NCBI GenBank assembly: GCA_036677685.1
Contig: JAVBWA010000007.1
Location: 1-64,000 of the forward strand
Direction of reading: 5' to 3'
Source: JAQUBU01 sp036677685
GTDB lineage: Bacteria > Bacillota > Syntrophomonadia > Syntrophomonadales > Syntrophomonadaceae
Length of the DNA stretch: 64,000 nt
A program made the translations under genes and the position numbers. This document shows, piece after piece, positions 9,117-17,330 of the stretch; within the stretch, counting starts at the first letter, position 1, and each line of letters opens with the position of its first letter. The notes beneath the pieces are model-generated. The model searched no databases and was not told where the DNA came from. It saw only the letters and a list, made by a program, of their open reading frames with translations.

Positions 9117-10799
9117 TCAATCACCCCCCAGCATATTAAAAAGTGACCCGCCGGGCGGTACCATGGGATAAACATCAGCCTCGCGTTCCACCCAGAAATC
9201 AATAATTACCGGGCGGTCGGTTACCTGCAGGGCCTCCTGCAACGCCCGCTCAACCTCGGCTTCATCAGTTACCCTTATACCTACTGCTCCATAAGCCTCG
9301 GCTAATTTTACGAAATCCGGCTGGCAGCTCATATCGGTATATGAATAGCGGCCACCATAGAAAAGACCCTGCCATTGTCTTACCATACCTAAAAATTGAT
9401 TATTAAGAATACAAGTAATAACCGGCAGTTTGTATTGTACAGCGGTTCCAAGTTCCTGAATATTCATCTGGATACTGCCGTCCCCGGCAATATTTATAAC
9501 CGGCAGGTCGGGCCGGCCAATCTTGGCTCCAATGGCCGCCGGAAATCCATAGCCCATAGTGCCTAATCCACCTGAACTCAAGAAACTGCGCGGGTGTTTA
9601 TACTGGTAATACTGAGCCGACCACATCTGATGCTGTCCAACCTCGGTGCATATAATAGCTTCTCCCTGAGTAAGAGCAGATATTTTTTCGATTATATTCT
9701 GGGGCATTATGCGGCCCTCGGCAGAACTGCCATAACGCAAAGGATATTCCTCTTTCCAGCGGTCTATGGTTTTGTGCCAGTCAGTCAAAGTATCGATACT
9801 GTCCAAGCGTTTGTTAACAGCCTGCAAAACTTCCTTGACCTGCCCCACAATCGGAACGTCAACTTCCACGTTCTTACCGATTTCGGCGGCGTCAATATCT
9901 ATATGAATTACCCGGGCATGGGGAGCAAATGTGTCAATCTTTCCTGTAACCCGGTCGTCAAACCTGACCCCTATGGCAATCAGCAAATCACATTCACCAA
10001 TTGCATAATTGGCATAACGAGTGCCATGCATTCCCAGCATGCCCAAGGACAGGTAGTTGTTGCCCGGAAAAGCTCCCATTCCCATTAAGGTAGTGGTTAC
10101 CGGTATTTTGCGTTTTTCCGCCAATTCCCGCAACTCTTCGGCTGCATTGGAGGCAATTACCCCTCCTCCCGCATAAATAACCGGCCTTTCTGCCTTCAAG
10201 ATATATTCCACAGCGGCAATAACCTGCCCGGAATTGTACCCTTTCATGACCCGGTAACCCCTGATATTTACTTCTTCTTCAGGAGCCTGATAGTCTATTT
10301 CTCTTTCCATGACATCTTTGGGCAGATCTACGACCACCGGACCGGGACGGTTGCTTCGGGCGATATAGAAAGCTTCTTTTACTATCCGAGCTACATCCTC
10401 GGTCTTTTCCACCAGGTAATTATGTTTGGTAATAGGTAGGGTAATTCCGGTTATATCAGCCTCCTGAAAAGCATCCTTACCGATAAAAGCGGTGCCTACC
10501 TGCCCAGTAAAGCAGACCATGGGAATAGAGTCCATGTAGGCCGTGGCTATTCCAGTAACCAGATTAGTTGCACCCGGACCTGAAGTGGACAGACAGACTC
10601 CAACCTTGCCGGTAGCCCTTGCATATCCATCGGCAGCATGGGCTGCTCCCTGTTCATGACGAGCAAGGATATGCTTTATTTCGGAATTATACAGGGCATC
10701 ATAAATCGGCAAAGCCTGCCCGCCCGGGTATCCAAAAATAGTGTCAACTCCTTCCTCCTTTAAGCAACGTAGCAATATCTCCGCTCCCTTTAATTTCAC
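9117..10799 (-). CDS. ilvB: Acetolactate synthase catalytic subunit (IlvB)
   Basis: A 560-residue ThDP-dependent enzyme making acetolactate or acetohydroxybutyrate. The N-terminal ThDP pyrimidine domain shows IFGYPGGQALPIYDAL with the activating Glu in RHEQGAAHAADGYARA. The C-terminal diphosphate motif is GDGSIQMN through CILNNQFLGM. The start is GTG at 10799, 8 bases after GGAGG and giving the usual MKLKGAEIL N-terminus; a GTG five codons earlier overlaps the ribosome site. A 284-base gap to ilvD holds a repeat copy and a stem-loop, so ilvB may be partly uncoupled from ilvD. Confidence 0.96.
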   Translation of the reverse strand: MKLKGAEILLRCLKEEGVDTIFGYPGGQALPIYDALYNSEIKHILARHEQGAAHAADGYARATGKVGVCLSTSGPGATNLVTGIATAYMDSIPMVCFTGQVGTAFIGKDAFQEADITGITLPITKHNYLVEKTEDVARIVKEAFYIARSNRPGPVVVDLPKDVMEREIDYQAPEEEVNIRGYRVMKGYNSGQVIAAVEYILKAERPVIYAGGGVIASNAAEELRELAEKRKIPVTTTLMGMGAFPGNNYLSLGMLGMHGTRYANYAIGECDLLIAIGVRFDDRVTGKIDTFAPHARVIHIDIDAAEIGKNVEVDVPIVGQVKEVLQAVNKRLDSIDTLTDWHKTIDRWKEEYPLRYGSSAEGRIMPQNIIEKISALTQGEAIICTEVGQHQMWSAQYYQYKHPRSFLSSGGLGTMGYGFPAAIGAKIGRPDLPVINIAGDGSIQMNIQELGTAVQYKLPVITCILNNQFLGMVRQWQGLFYGGRYSYTDMSCQPDFVKLAEAYGAVGIRVTDEAEVERALQEALQVTDRPVIIDFWVEREADVYPMVPPGGSLFNMLGGD

Positions 10800-10862
10800 C
10801 CGGTTCACCTCCACTTTATGGTTTTATAATGAATTATTAATTTTTATTTCTTGAGGAAATGC

Positions 10863-10984
10863 TAAGCATTCAATTGGTTTCAACACACAGCTGCAACGAG
10901 GCGGAGGATTAGAACCCGCCGCTTGTATTGTTAATAGGACCCCGACCGCTTAAAAAGCGGGAGACATCTTCTCGCCTCGTTATA
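10863..10984 (+). repeat. Interspersed structured repeat, copy A
   Basis: Copy between ilvD and ilvB. The outer stem AACGAGGCG ... CGCCTCGTTATA and the two inner stems (GGCGG/CCGCC and CCGCTT/AAGCGG) are kept. The first hairpin found in other copies is lost, leaving TAAGCATTCAATTGGTTTC. It lies inside the operon and antisense to it. Confidence 0.8.
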
Positions 10985-11028
10985 AATGAGATTTGAAAGG
11001 AAACTAGCTTTATAATTGGAAATTATTA

Positions 11029-11052
11029 AAGCGGGCTGTGGATGGCCCGCTT
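11029..11052 (-). terminator. Stem-loop after ilvD, weak terminator
   Basis: AAGCGGGC and GCCCGCTT form an 8-bp stem, followed on the minus strand by TTTAATAATTT. The poor T-run suggests partial termination between ilvD and ilvB or an mRNA stabiliser. Confidence 0.45.
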
Positions 11053-11083
11053 GGTGATTGCCAGTTTTGTTGAGCAGTTTTTA

Positions 11084-12745
11084 TTATTTCTTAAATATAG
11101 CTCCAGTGCTGGCTGATTGTACCATCTCAGCATATCGCTTCATATATCCAGTTTTTATATTGGAATCCGGCAATTGCAGTCGCTTTCTTCTGGCTTCAAG
11201 GGTAGCATCATCTACTAGAAGTTCCAGGCTGCAGGCCGGAATATCTATTCGTATAAGGTCACCTTCTTCTACCAGAGCAATTATACCTCCGGCAGCCGCT
11301 TCCGGTGATACATGACCAATCGAAGCACCACGGGTGGCTCCTGAAAAGCGGCCATCGGTAATAAGGGCTACTTCCTTGTCTAAACCCATACCGGCGATGG
11401 CAGAGGTGGGAGTAAGCATTTCTCTCATCCCTGGTCCTCCCCGAGGGCCTTCATAACGAATAACTATAACATCTCCCGAACGTATTCGCTTGCCCAAAAT
11501 AGCTGTCGTTGCCTCCTCCTCGGAATTATAAACCCGAGCCGGACCTTCATGCTGCATCATTTCGGGATCAACCGCACCCTTTTTCACTACTGCACCCTCC
11601 CGGGCCAAATTGCCAAAAAGGATTGCCAAGCCGCCGCTTTCACTGTAAGGGTTATCCAGCGGTCTGATTACTGAATAATCCAGGACTGGCCTCCCCGCTA
11701 TGTTTTCCCCGACGGTACGTCCGGTAACTGTCATACATTCGGTATTTACAAATCCTTTTTTGTCAAGTTCGCTGTATAAGGCCTGGATACCGCCCGCCCG
11801 GTTGAGATCTTCCATATGATGGCTGCCCGCCGGGCTAAGTTTGCACAAATGAGGAGTCTGGGCACTCATTTCATTAAACAGGTTTAGATCAATATCGATC
11901 CCGGCTTCATAAGCTATAGCCATTAGATGCAGTACCGAGTTGCTTGAACAGCCGATAGCCATATCCTGACGGATGGCATTATGAAACGCTTCGGCAGTCA
12001 TTATATCCAATGGTTTAATATCCTTTTTCAAAAGTTCCATGATTTTTATACCGGCCTGCTTGGCCAGCCTGATCCGCTCCGAATAGACCGCAGGTATGGT
12101 GCCGTTACCCGGCAGGCCCATGCCCAGGGCTTCGGTAAGGCAGTTCATGGAATTGGCGGTAAACATGCCGGCACAGGAACCGCAGGTAGGACAGGCGTTC
12201 TCTTCCAGTTCCGCTAGTTCATTCAGGTCAATGCATCCGGCGGCAGCGGCTCCCACCCCTTCAAAAACCTGGGTGAGACTCAGCTTGCGGTCTTTTACAG
12301 TTCCAGCCAGCATGGGACCGCCGCTGATAAAAACAGATGGCAGATTAAGCCGGGCTGCGGCCATCAGCATACCGGGAACCACCTTGTCACAGTTGGGTAT
12401 AAACACCAGGGCATCAAAAGCATGGGCAGTAGCCATAATTTCTATGGAATCGGCAATTAGTTCACGGCTGCCCAGAGAATACTTCATACCGATGTGATTC
12501 ATTGCAATACCGTCACAGACGGCAATGGTCTGGAACTCAAAAGGAGTTCCTCCGGCTATTCGAACTCCAGCCTTTACGGCTTCGGAAATTTTATCCAGAT
12601 TTATATGTCCGGGTACAATTTCATTTTTGGAATTTACAATACCGATCATGGGGCGGTCAATTTCTTCATCGGTCAGTCCAATCGCCCTGAATAAGGCACG
12701 ATGAGGTGCTTTTTCCAATCCCTTTTTGGCAATATCACTTTTCAT
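11084..12745 (-). CDS. ilvD: Dihydroxy-acid dehydratase (IlvD)
   Basis: A 553-residue Fe-S dehydratase that makes 2-oxo acids for valine and isoleucine. Cluster-binding cysteines are seen in FIPNCDKVVPGMLMAA and CPTCGSCAGMFTANSMNCL; the family's C-terminal GRFSGATRGASIGHVSPEA is intact. ATG follows AAGGAG. It is the first structural gene of the operon, directly downstream of the Leu-type T-box, so its transcription should depend on uncharged tRNA-Leu. Confidence 0.97.
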   Translation of the reverse strand: MKSDIAKKGLEKAPHRALFRAIGLTDEEIDRPMIGIVNSKNEIVPGHINLDKISEAVKAGVRIAGGTPFEFQTIAVCDGIAMNHIGMKYSLGSRELIADSIEIMATAHAFDALVFIPNCDKVVPGMLMAAARLNLPSVFISGGPMLAGTVKDRKLSLTQVFEGVGAAAAGCIDLNELAELEENACPTCGSCAGMFTANSMNCLTEALGMGLPGNGTIPAVYSERIRLAKQAGIKIMELLKKDIKPLDIMTAEAFHNAIRQDMAIGCSSNSVLHLMAIAYEAGIDIDLNLFNEMSAQTPHLCKLSPAGSHHMEDLNRAGGIQALYSELDKKGFVNTECMTVTGRTVGENIAGRPVLDYSVIRPLDNPYSESGGLAILFGNLAREGAVVKKGAVDPEMMQHEGPARVYNSEEEATTAILGKRIRSGDVIVIRYEGPRGGPGMREMLTPTSAIAGMGLDKEVALITDGRFSGATRGASIGHVSPEAAAGGIIALVEEGDLIRIDIPACSLELLVDDATLEARRKRLQLPDSNIKTGYMKRYAEMVQSASTGAIFKK

Positions 12746-12841
12746 TTTCTTTCTCCTTATCTCAAACTCGGGAAGTTATACTCCATATGCGAATATAAAT
12801 TTCAAATACCGATGGGGACATTCCTTCGCAGGAGACCTTAA

Positions 12842-13126
12842 GATAAAAATACCCTCCAGTCCCAATCAGGGACGAGAGGGAACTCCCGCGGTACCACCCT
12901 GCTTGTCGCAGCTAAATAAGCTTTGACCTCTTGCAGCTAGCTTTGTTAACGGACATCTGCGTCCGGCAATCCTATTAGGCTTTGAGGCTGTTCGAATTGC
13001 GGCTCCGGGATGAGATCATATGAAATGTTGATGCCGGTTTTCACCAGACCCGGCTCTCTGAAATCAAGTGATTTCTTATGTTAGTTCCCTTCATAGCCCT
13101 TTTCTTATTATGCAATTAGTAATTAT
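12842..13126 (-). promoter_or_regulatory. T-box leader of the ilv-leu operon, Leu (CTC) specifier
   Basis: Minus-strand order: stem I with AGAGAGCCGGG near 13060, specifier region CTCATCCCGGAG with CTC at 13012-13014, T-box AGGGTGGTACCGCGGG (about 12885-12900), then a terminator with arms at 12852-12880 and the run TATTTTTAT. Aligning the specifier region with the second T-box in this window (TGGGCCTCGGAG) puts CTC (Leu) opposite TGG (Trp), each followed by a purine as the family requires. An ATC overlaps two bases upstream but is followed by T, so Ile is less likely. Uncharged tRNA-Leu should promote read-through. Confidence 0.92.
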
Positions 13127-13132
13127 CTATAA

Positions 13133-13161
13133 AGTATATTTAAAGCATGGGAGGCTGTCAA
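13133..13161 (-). promoter_or_regulatory. Sigma-A promoter of the ilv-leu operon
   Basis: On the minus strand, a perfect -35 TTGACA (13156-13161), 17-base spacer and -10 TATACT (13133-13138), placed just upstream of the T-box leader. Transcription should begin near 13126. Confidence 0.8.
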
Positions 13162-13170
13162 TATAGTTAT

Positions 13171-15165
13171 CTAATGTTTTTCCCCTTTTTTTTGCTCCAC
13201 TTTGCGGATATATTCCTTAAGATTAAGGTTATTCGGGCGGCCGGAAAGATACCTTTTCTTTTCTTTTTGACGGATTCTTTTGAACAAAGCCCATAGCAGT
13301 CTTCTGCCTTCTTCGGTTTGCGAGGCTTCAGACGGACTCATTCCCGATAATGTGGTGAGCCGTGAATTATACCACTTGTTAAGATAGATTTCTTTGAGAA
13401 TTGGTTCCAACTGGGGGTACTCCTTTTTAACATCGACTGTTAAAACATCAAAAATGCTTTCCGTTTTGAGTTCTATTCCGTCAAACTCAAGATAATCGTA
13501 CATGTTATATTCAAAATTTTTCCGGGCCAAATTCATATCCCGCTCACCAAAGGTAGACAGCGTAACCCAATTGGGCCCTAACATATACTCGGCAAAAAAG
13601 CCGGGTTCCCCACAGCAGTCATCAAATTGATAATATATCTCATATTCTTCAGAAATTTCAAACTCCATATTTTTGAGATTTTCAATCCGCTCCCTGACCT
13701 GATTGCCGTCCTTGACTAGATAGCGGGCACAGATTAGCCGCATCCCATCTTCGGATATTAGGTCTTCCTCACCCAGGAGAATATCCTCGAAATAAATATA
13801 GCGTCCACCCAGATAATTGCATGCGTTTAAAAAGCTCACTTCGTATTCACCCCGGCAAAGCACGGGAACATTGGGGGTTGAGGTTATAAGATCATGAAAA
13901 CTAAGGATGGTCGAAGCTTCACGGGCGATTACCACAAACTCATCGCCGTTTAGAACCAGATCAGCAACAACTCCACTTAAAAGCGATACTCCATGATTAA
14001 AATCATCTTCATGGGAACTAACCCGCATATGCATGCCGCCGGGAAGTTCCTCAACTTCTCTAATGTTTTCGACTTTGTCCAGAAGGTCAAATAGTTCATC
14101 AATGTCACTTACTTCATATACCCGGCATAATACCTTGATATTAAAGGGGTTTAACTCCTGGACATCCACTATCCCATTTTTAACCCGCTCTATATCAGTA
14201 ATCAGCCAATTGCTCCCATCCTCGCGCTGTAAATAAAAGTTGTAGCTGTAACGATACACGGTATACTCTTTGAGAAATAGAGTGTATGCAGCAACCCTGG
14301 CCGTGTGTGAAGAGCCATAGACTTCATTGACTTCCCCTTCGAGCAGCACCTTTCCGGGGTTGTTAAAATCGGCAAATTCATCGCCATTTACGGTATCATC
14401 TCCGCAAAACAGGGATGCCACATATGGAGCATCCTGGTATCTAAGGGCATAAAAAAAGCTGTTGACAACCTGGCGTGGTGCCAGTCTTACAGATATTTTT
14501 CTGATAAGCTCCTTCTCTCGAACCGGATTATTTTTAAAGTCGTAGTCCAAATATTTCTGATATAAATACTTCCCTAGAGCCGGCCGGTTCATATGACAAA
14601 TGTTAAAAGCATGGGCTGAGACCACCAGAAAAGAGGCCTCTTTAAAACTAAGCTCAATCATATCCGCCGAACTTATTCTATCTTCTTCATACTGCTGCCA
14701 GGGCATATTTTCTATTAAGAAAAAGCTGTGCACTCCATCAGGATTGAAGGTAAGATAAAAACACTCCACATGTAAATTATTGCCGGCACTTTTCCAGGCT
14801 ATATCCAGAGTTATCCTGCCAGTATGGCGGCTGCAACTAGCGTAAGCCCTATAGAATTCACCCTGAAATACCTCTGGCGGGCTTATGTCGATGCCGGCCA
14901 GCCGGTATTTTTCCAAGGCTCGATTGCAAATAGCTTCCAGTTCTTTCCCGTACTCCCATTTCAATAAATAAAAAAAACCAACCATTTCAATATCATAAAA
15001 AGCAGACAGGCTTTCTACTACACTAGGGCGCATGTCATAGGGTATTTCCTCGATTATTTCCAGTAGAAAAAGGCGACCTTCATCACTAACCACCAATCTC
15101 TTTATATCATTTACCAGACTTTTCAGCACCGGCCTTGGTACTGTAGCTGCTTTTTTCTTTTTCAT
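13171..15165 (-). CDS. Large soluble protein of unknown function
   Basis: I do not recognise this 664-residue acidic protein. It has no signal peptide or membrane segment and starts MKKKKAATVPRP. The region around residues 235-330 (NSFFYALRYQDAPYVASLF, then LITDIERVKNGIV) resembles an NTF2-like fold. The C-terminal part contains TLSGMSPSEASQTEEGRRLL (about 610-630), a motif seen at the ends of some SEC-C-associated and other bacterial proteins of unknown role, followed by a basic tail. It is a lone gene: ATG at 15165, its 3' end about 10 bases from the ilv promoter, and divergent from the HD-GYP gene 460 bases away. The repeat in that gap is the only notable neighbour. Confidence 0.8.
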   Translation of the reverse strand: MKKKKAATVPRPVLKSLVNDIKRLVVSDEGRLFLLEIIEEIPYDMRPSVVESLSAFYDIEMVGFFYLLKWEYGKELEAICNRALEKYRLAGIDISPPEVFQGEFYRAYASCSRHTGRITLDIAWKSAGNNLHVECFYLTFNPDGVHSFFLIENMPWQQYEEDRISSADMIELSFKEASFLVVSAHAFNICHMNRPALGKYLYQKYLDYDFKNNPVREKELIRKISVRLAPRQVVNSFFYALRYQDAPYVASLFCGDDTVNGDEFADFNNPGKVLLEGEVNEVYGSSHTARVAAYTLFLKEYTVYRYSYNFYLQREDGSNWLITDIERVKNGIVDVQELNPFNIKVLCRVYEVSDIDELFDLLDKVENIREVEELPGGMHMRVSSHEDDFNHGVSLLSGVVADLVLNGDEFVVIAREASTILSFHDLITSTPNVPVLCRGEYEVSFLNACNYLGGRYIYFEDILLGEEDLISEDGMRLICARYLVKDGNQVRERIENLKNMEFEISEEYEIYYQFDDCCGEPGFFAEYMLGPNWVTLSTFGERDMNLARKNFEYNMYDYLEFDGIELKTESIFDVLTVDVKKEYPQLEPILKEIYLNKWYNSRLTTLSGMSPSEASQTEEGRRLLWALFKRIRQKEKKRYLSGRPNNLNLKEYIRKVEQKKGEKH

Positions 15166-15283
15166 CTAACTCCTCTTAAATGCAATATTTAATCCAGATA
15201 TGAATCCTACTTTATCATGCCTGACCATAAAATCCAAACTCGTAACTGTAATTTAACACTTTGTATGTTTAATAGCAAACCCC
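15166..15283. other. Divergent intergenic region, left part
   Basis: AT-rich spacer between the unknown 664-residue gene and repeat copy B; it should hold the minus-strand gene's promoter. I see no clear -35/-10 pair, operator or RNA gene. The right-hand part of the 463-base gap, after copy B, runs to the GGGTGG site of the HD-GYP gene. Confidence 0.4.
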
Positions 15284-15477
15284 TTTAAGCATCGGAAGAA
15301 ACTGCTGAGCAGTTTCAACACAATTTAATCATTCCCGAAGGGAATCAATATAAGTGGTCCCCGTAGGGGGCAACACACCGCTGCAACGAGGCGGGGAATC
15401 AGAACCGGTCGCCTGTTTGCTTAATAGGAATCCGGCCGCTTAAAGAAGCGAGGGGCCTTTTTTTTCGCCTCGTTATA
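15284..15477 (+). repeat. Interspersed structured repeat, copy B with triplicated leading hairpin
   Basis: The longest copy (194 bases). The leading hairpin GAAACTGC/GCAGTTTC is followed by two extra hairpins, ATTCCC-gaa-GGGAAT and GTCCCC-gta-GGGGGC, before the normal CACCGCTGC and outer stem AACGAGGCG/CGCCTCGTT. The extra 48 bases are bracketed by a direct CAACACA duplication, so they may be an insertion with target duplication or an amplification of the hairpin module. Confidence 0.85.
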
Positions 15478-15628
15478 ACCCTCTCCACTATTACCTAATA
15501 TTTATTATCTATTTTCTAAACATATTTTAGAAATGTTCAGGATTTGCGAGAAAAAAGATATTTCAAGCAGGAATTTTGTTGTAAGAGCAGAAATTTAATA
15601 GTCTAAGTACAATTAACAGGGTGGTAAA

Positions 15629-16726
15629 GTGCGAAGAATTTCGATTCAGGATTTACAAGCGGGAATGATTGTGGGCCGCGCAATATATAACAGCGATGGC
15701 CGCATTCTCTTGCATGCCGACATGATTCTCAATGAAACCTATATATACCGGCTGCACGCAGCCGGTATACTTTCGGTTTATATAAAAGATAAATTCTCTG
15801 ATGATATTGAGTTGCAAGATGTAGTCAGCGAGCAAACCAGAACAGAAACCATCAAAGTCCTCAAAGAAAATTTTAATCTTCTCGAACAACAACACAAACT
15901 TAATATCCGCATGTTTCGCACCATGGTTGATAAAATCATCGATGAGCTTTTGGTCAACCGGAATATCCTGGTTAATTTGACTGATATCCGCTCTTTTGAC
16001 GATTATACATTCGCACATTCGGTTAATGTCTGCATATTGTCAATAATGACCGGTGTTACCATGCAGTATAATGATTTGAAGCTGAAGGAACTCGGTATGG
16101 GCGCATTGCTTCATGATATCGGCAAAACTCGCATCGACCGGGAGATATTACAGAAACCTGATGATTTAACCAAAGAAGAATTTGAGGAAGTTAAGCATCA
16201 TAGTGAATATGGTTTTGAAATTTTACGGAAATATGATGACTTATCCCTGCTCTCAGCACATGTTGCCTATCAGCACCATGAACGCTGGGACGGCCATGGC
16301 TATCCCCGCAAACTGGCAGGGGAACATATTCATGAATATGCCCGTATTGTTGCGGTTGCTGATGTTTACGACGCACTTTTGGCTGACCGCCCTTACCGCC
16401 CCGGTTATACAGTTAACCAGGCCATGTTGGTTCTCAAGCGTATGTCGGGTATTTATTTGGATTCCAATTGTGTAAACGCTTTGCTTTCAAACATTTCCTC
16501 CTACCCCATTGGAAGTATAATCGCACTAAACACCGGTGAAATTGGAATAGTTGTCGATGTTAATAAAGAAATGCCTACCCGCCCGGTTGTCAGGTTGATT
16601 TACAATAGTTTTGGTAAAACTTTTGCGCAAATCCATGAAGTTGATTTATCAAAATTATCAACAATCTGTATCGTAAGAACCTTATCTGAGAAAGAGTTTG
16701 CCATTCTTGCCATAGATTCCGAATAA
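15629..16726 (+). CDS. HD-GYP domain protein, probable c-di-GMP phosphodiesterase
   Basis: A 365-residue cytosolic protein. The N-terminal part (about 1-110) resembles the small domain often found before HD-GYP modules (LQAGMIVGRAIYNSDGRILL). The HD-GYP domain spans about 115-300 with LLHDIGKTRID (metal His-Asp), HHSEYGFEIL, and HHERWDGHGYP (HE and GYP), all intact, so c-di-GMP hydrolysis is likely. A C-terminal extension (about 300-365) looks like a small beta domain. GTG start behind AGGGTGG. Its neighbours are a microprotein and a chemoreceptor, fitting a lifestyle or motility role. Confidence 0.9.
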   Translation: MRRISIQDLQAGMIVGRAIYNSDGRILLHADMILNETYIYRLHAAGILSVYIKDKFSDDIELQDVVSEQTRTETIKVLKENFNLLEQQHKLNIRMFRTMVDKIIDELLVNRNILVNLTDIRSFDDYTFAHSVNVCILSIMTGVTMQYNDLKLKELGMGALLHDIGKTRIDREILQKPDDLTKEEFEEVKHHSEYGFEILRKYDDLSLLSAHVAYQHHERWDGHGYPRKLAGEHIHEYARIVAVADVYDALLADRPYRPGYTVNQAMLVLKRMSGIYLDSNCVNALLSNISSYPIGSIIALNTGEIGIVVDVNKEMPTRPVVRLIYNSFGKTFAQIHEVDLSKLSTICIVRTLSEKEFAILAIDSE

Positions 16727-16778
16727 TTTGCCGTATAAATTGTTGTTTTTCATCGTATATTATTAGCGGTGATGAAAA

Positions 16779-16883
16779 ATGCATGTAAAATTTTTAAGTT
16801 TTTTTTTAATTCTTCTGATTGGCGGAACCTTGTTATATCTTTTAATAAATAAGGTTTTCCCATCCTTAATGAACAAGAGATGA
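16779..16883 (+). CDS. Candidate single-pass membrane microprotein (34 aa)
   Basis: ATG at 16779 opens a 34-residue frame ending at TGA 16883. Residues 4-24 (FLSFFLILLIGGTLLYLLI) form one strong transmembrane helix, followed by a short basic tail. The ribosome site is weak (GGTGAT). A strong terminator begins at its stop codon, which supports a real transcription unit in the 52 bases after the HD-GYP gene. It might be co-transcribed with it. Function unknown. Confidence 0.4.
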   Translation: MHVKFLSFFLILLIGGTLLYLLINKVFPSLMNKR

Positions 16884-16914
16884 GAATTATATCCTGATAT
16901 AATTCTCATCTTTT
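16881..16914 (+). terminator. Rho-independent terminator
   Basis: A 13-bp perfect stem (TGAGAATTATATC/GATATAATTCTCA, 16881-16908) with a 2-base loop, followed by TCTTTTTGG. It ends the HD-GYP/microprotein transcript. Confidence 0.8.
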
Positions 16915-16947
16915 TGGTTCAAAATAGTTTTAAAGGAGGGATATAAT

Positions 16948-17109
16948 GTGACAAGATTTCGTACCAGCGATGGCCAAAGAGACATGAAGCAGAAGTTCCA
17001 CTGGTTCGGAGCTATGGCCATTCCGATTGCCTTTGTCAACGGCTTGTTTTTCGGAGGTTATGCTTTGAGGAAAATCAGGCAATATTGGGAAGGCGGACCA
17101 ATGGACTAA
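16948..17109 (+). CDS. Small membrane protein of unknown function (53 aa)
   Basis: GTG at 16948 sits 6 bases after a near-ideal AAAGGAGGG and opens a 53-residue frame ending at TAA 17109. It starts TRFRTSDGQRDMKQKF, has one hydrophobic segment (GAMAIPIAFVNGLFFGGYAL, about 21-40) and ends in a charged tail with KIRQYWEGGP. It stands between two terminators, so it is probably a monocistronic gene. The nearby ATG at 16946 is followed at once by TGA. Function unknown; perhaps a sporulation or envelope microprotein. Confidence 0.65.
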   Translation: MTRFRTSDGQRDMKQKFHWFGAMAIPIAFVNGLFFGGYALRKIRQYWEGGPMD

Positions 17110-17126
17110 ATAAATTATTTTAAATA

Positions 17127-17155
17127 GGTTCACCACTCTGGTGGACCATTTTTTT
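17127..17155 (+). terminator. Rho-independent terminator after the 53-aa gene
   Basis: Stem GGTTCACCA/TGGTGGACC with a CTC loop (17127-17147), followed by ATTTTTTT. Confidence 0.8.
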
Positions 17156-17210
17156 AAGCATAGGAACCCGACCGTTTAAAGGAGCGGGGGTCATCTTTTC
17201 ACCTCTATAT
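17153..17210 (+). repeat. Interspersed structured repeat, internally deleted copy C
   Basis: Keeps the 5' end TTTAAGCATAGGAA joined directly to the 3' half (CCGACCGTTTAAAGGAGCGG, then TCTTTTCACCTC). The first hairpin and left arm of the outer stem are missing. It shares its first Ts with the terminator's T-run. Confidence 0.6.
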
Positions 17211-17213
17211 AAT

Positions 17214-17301
17214 AAAAAAAGCAGGGCGATGACAGGAGTGAATCTCTACGTTATTGTAAAAGCTTTTTACAAGGCCTTGATCTTCACTCTTGTCATCGCC
17301 C
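17214..17301 (-). terminator. Long stem-loop terminator of the chemoreceptor gene
   Basis: Arms GGGCGATGACA and TGTCATCGCCC (17224-17301) extend through GAGTGAA/TTCACTC to nearly 20 bp, with a loop holding a second palindrome around AAAGCTTTT. On the minus strand it is followed by TGCTTTTTTT, just past the MCP stop. The stem is much longer than a normal terminator. Confidence 0.75.
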
Positions 17302-17330
17302 TATTGCCACAATCTTAAGGATTAAAATTT

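Noticed and set aside
10800..11083. A second T-box or leader RNA in front of ilvB
   Set aside because: No T-box sequence; the structure there is fully explained by repeat copy A and a separate stem-loop.
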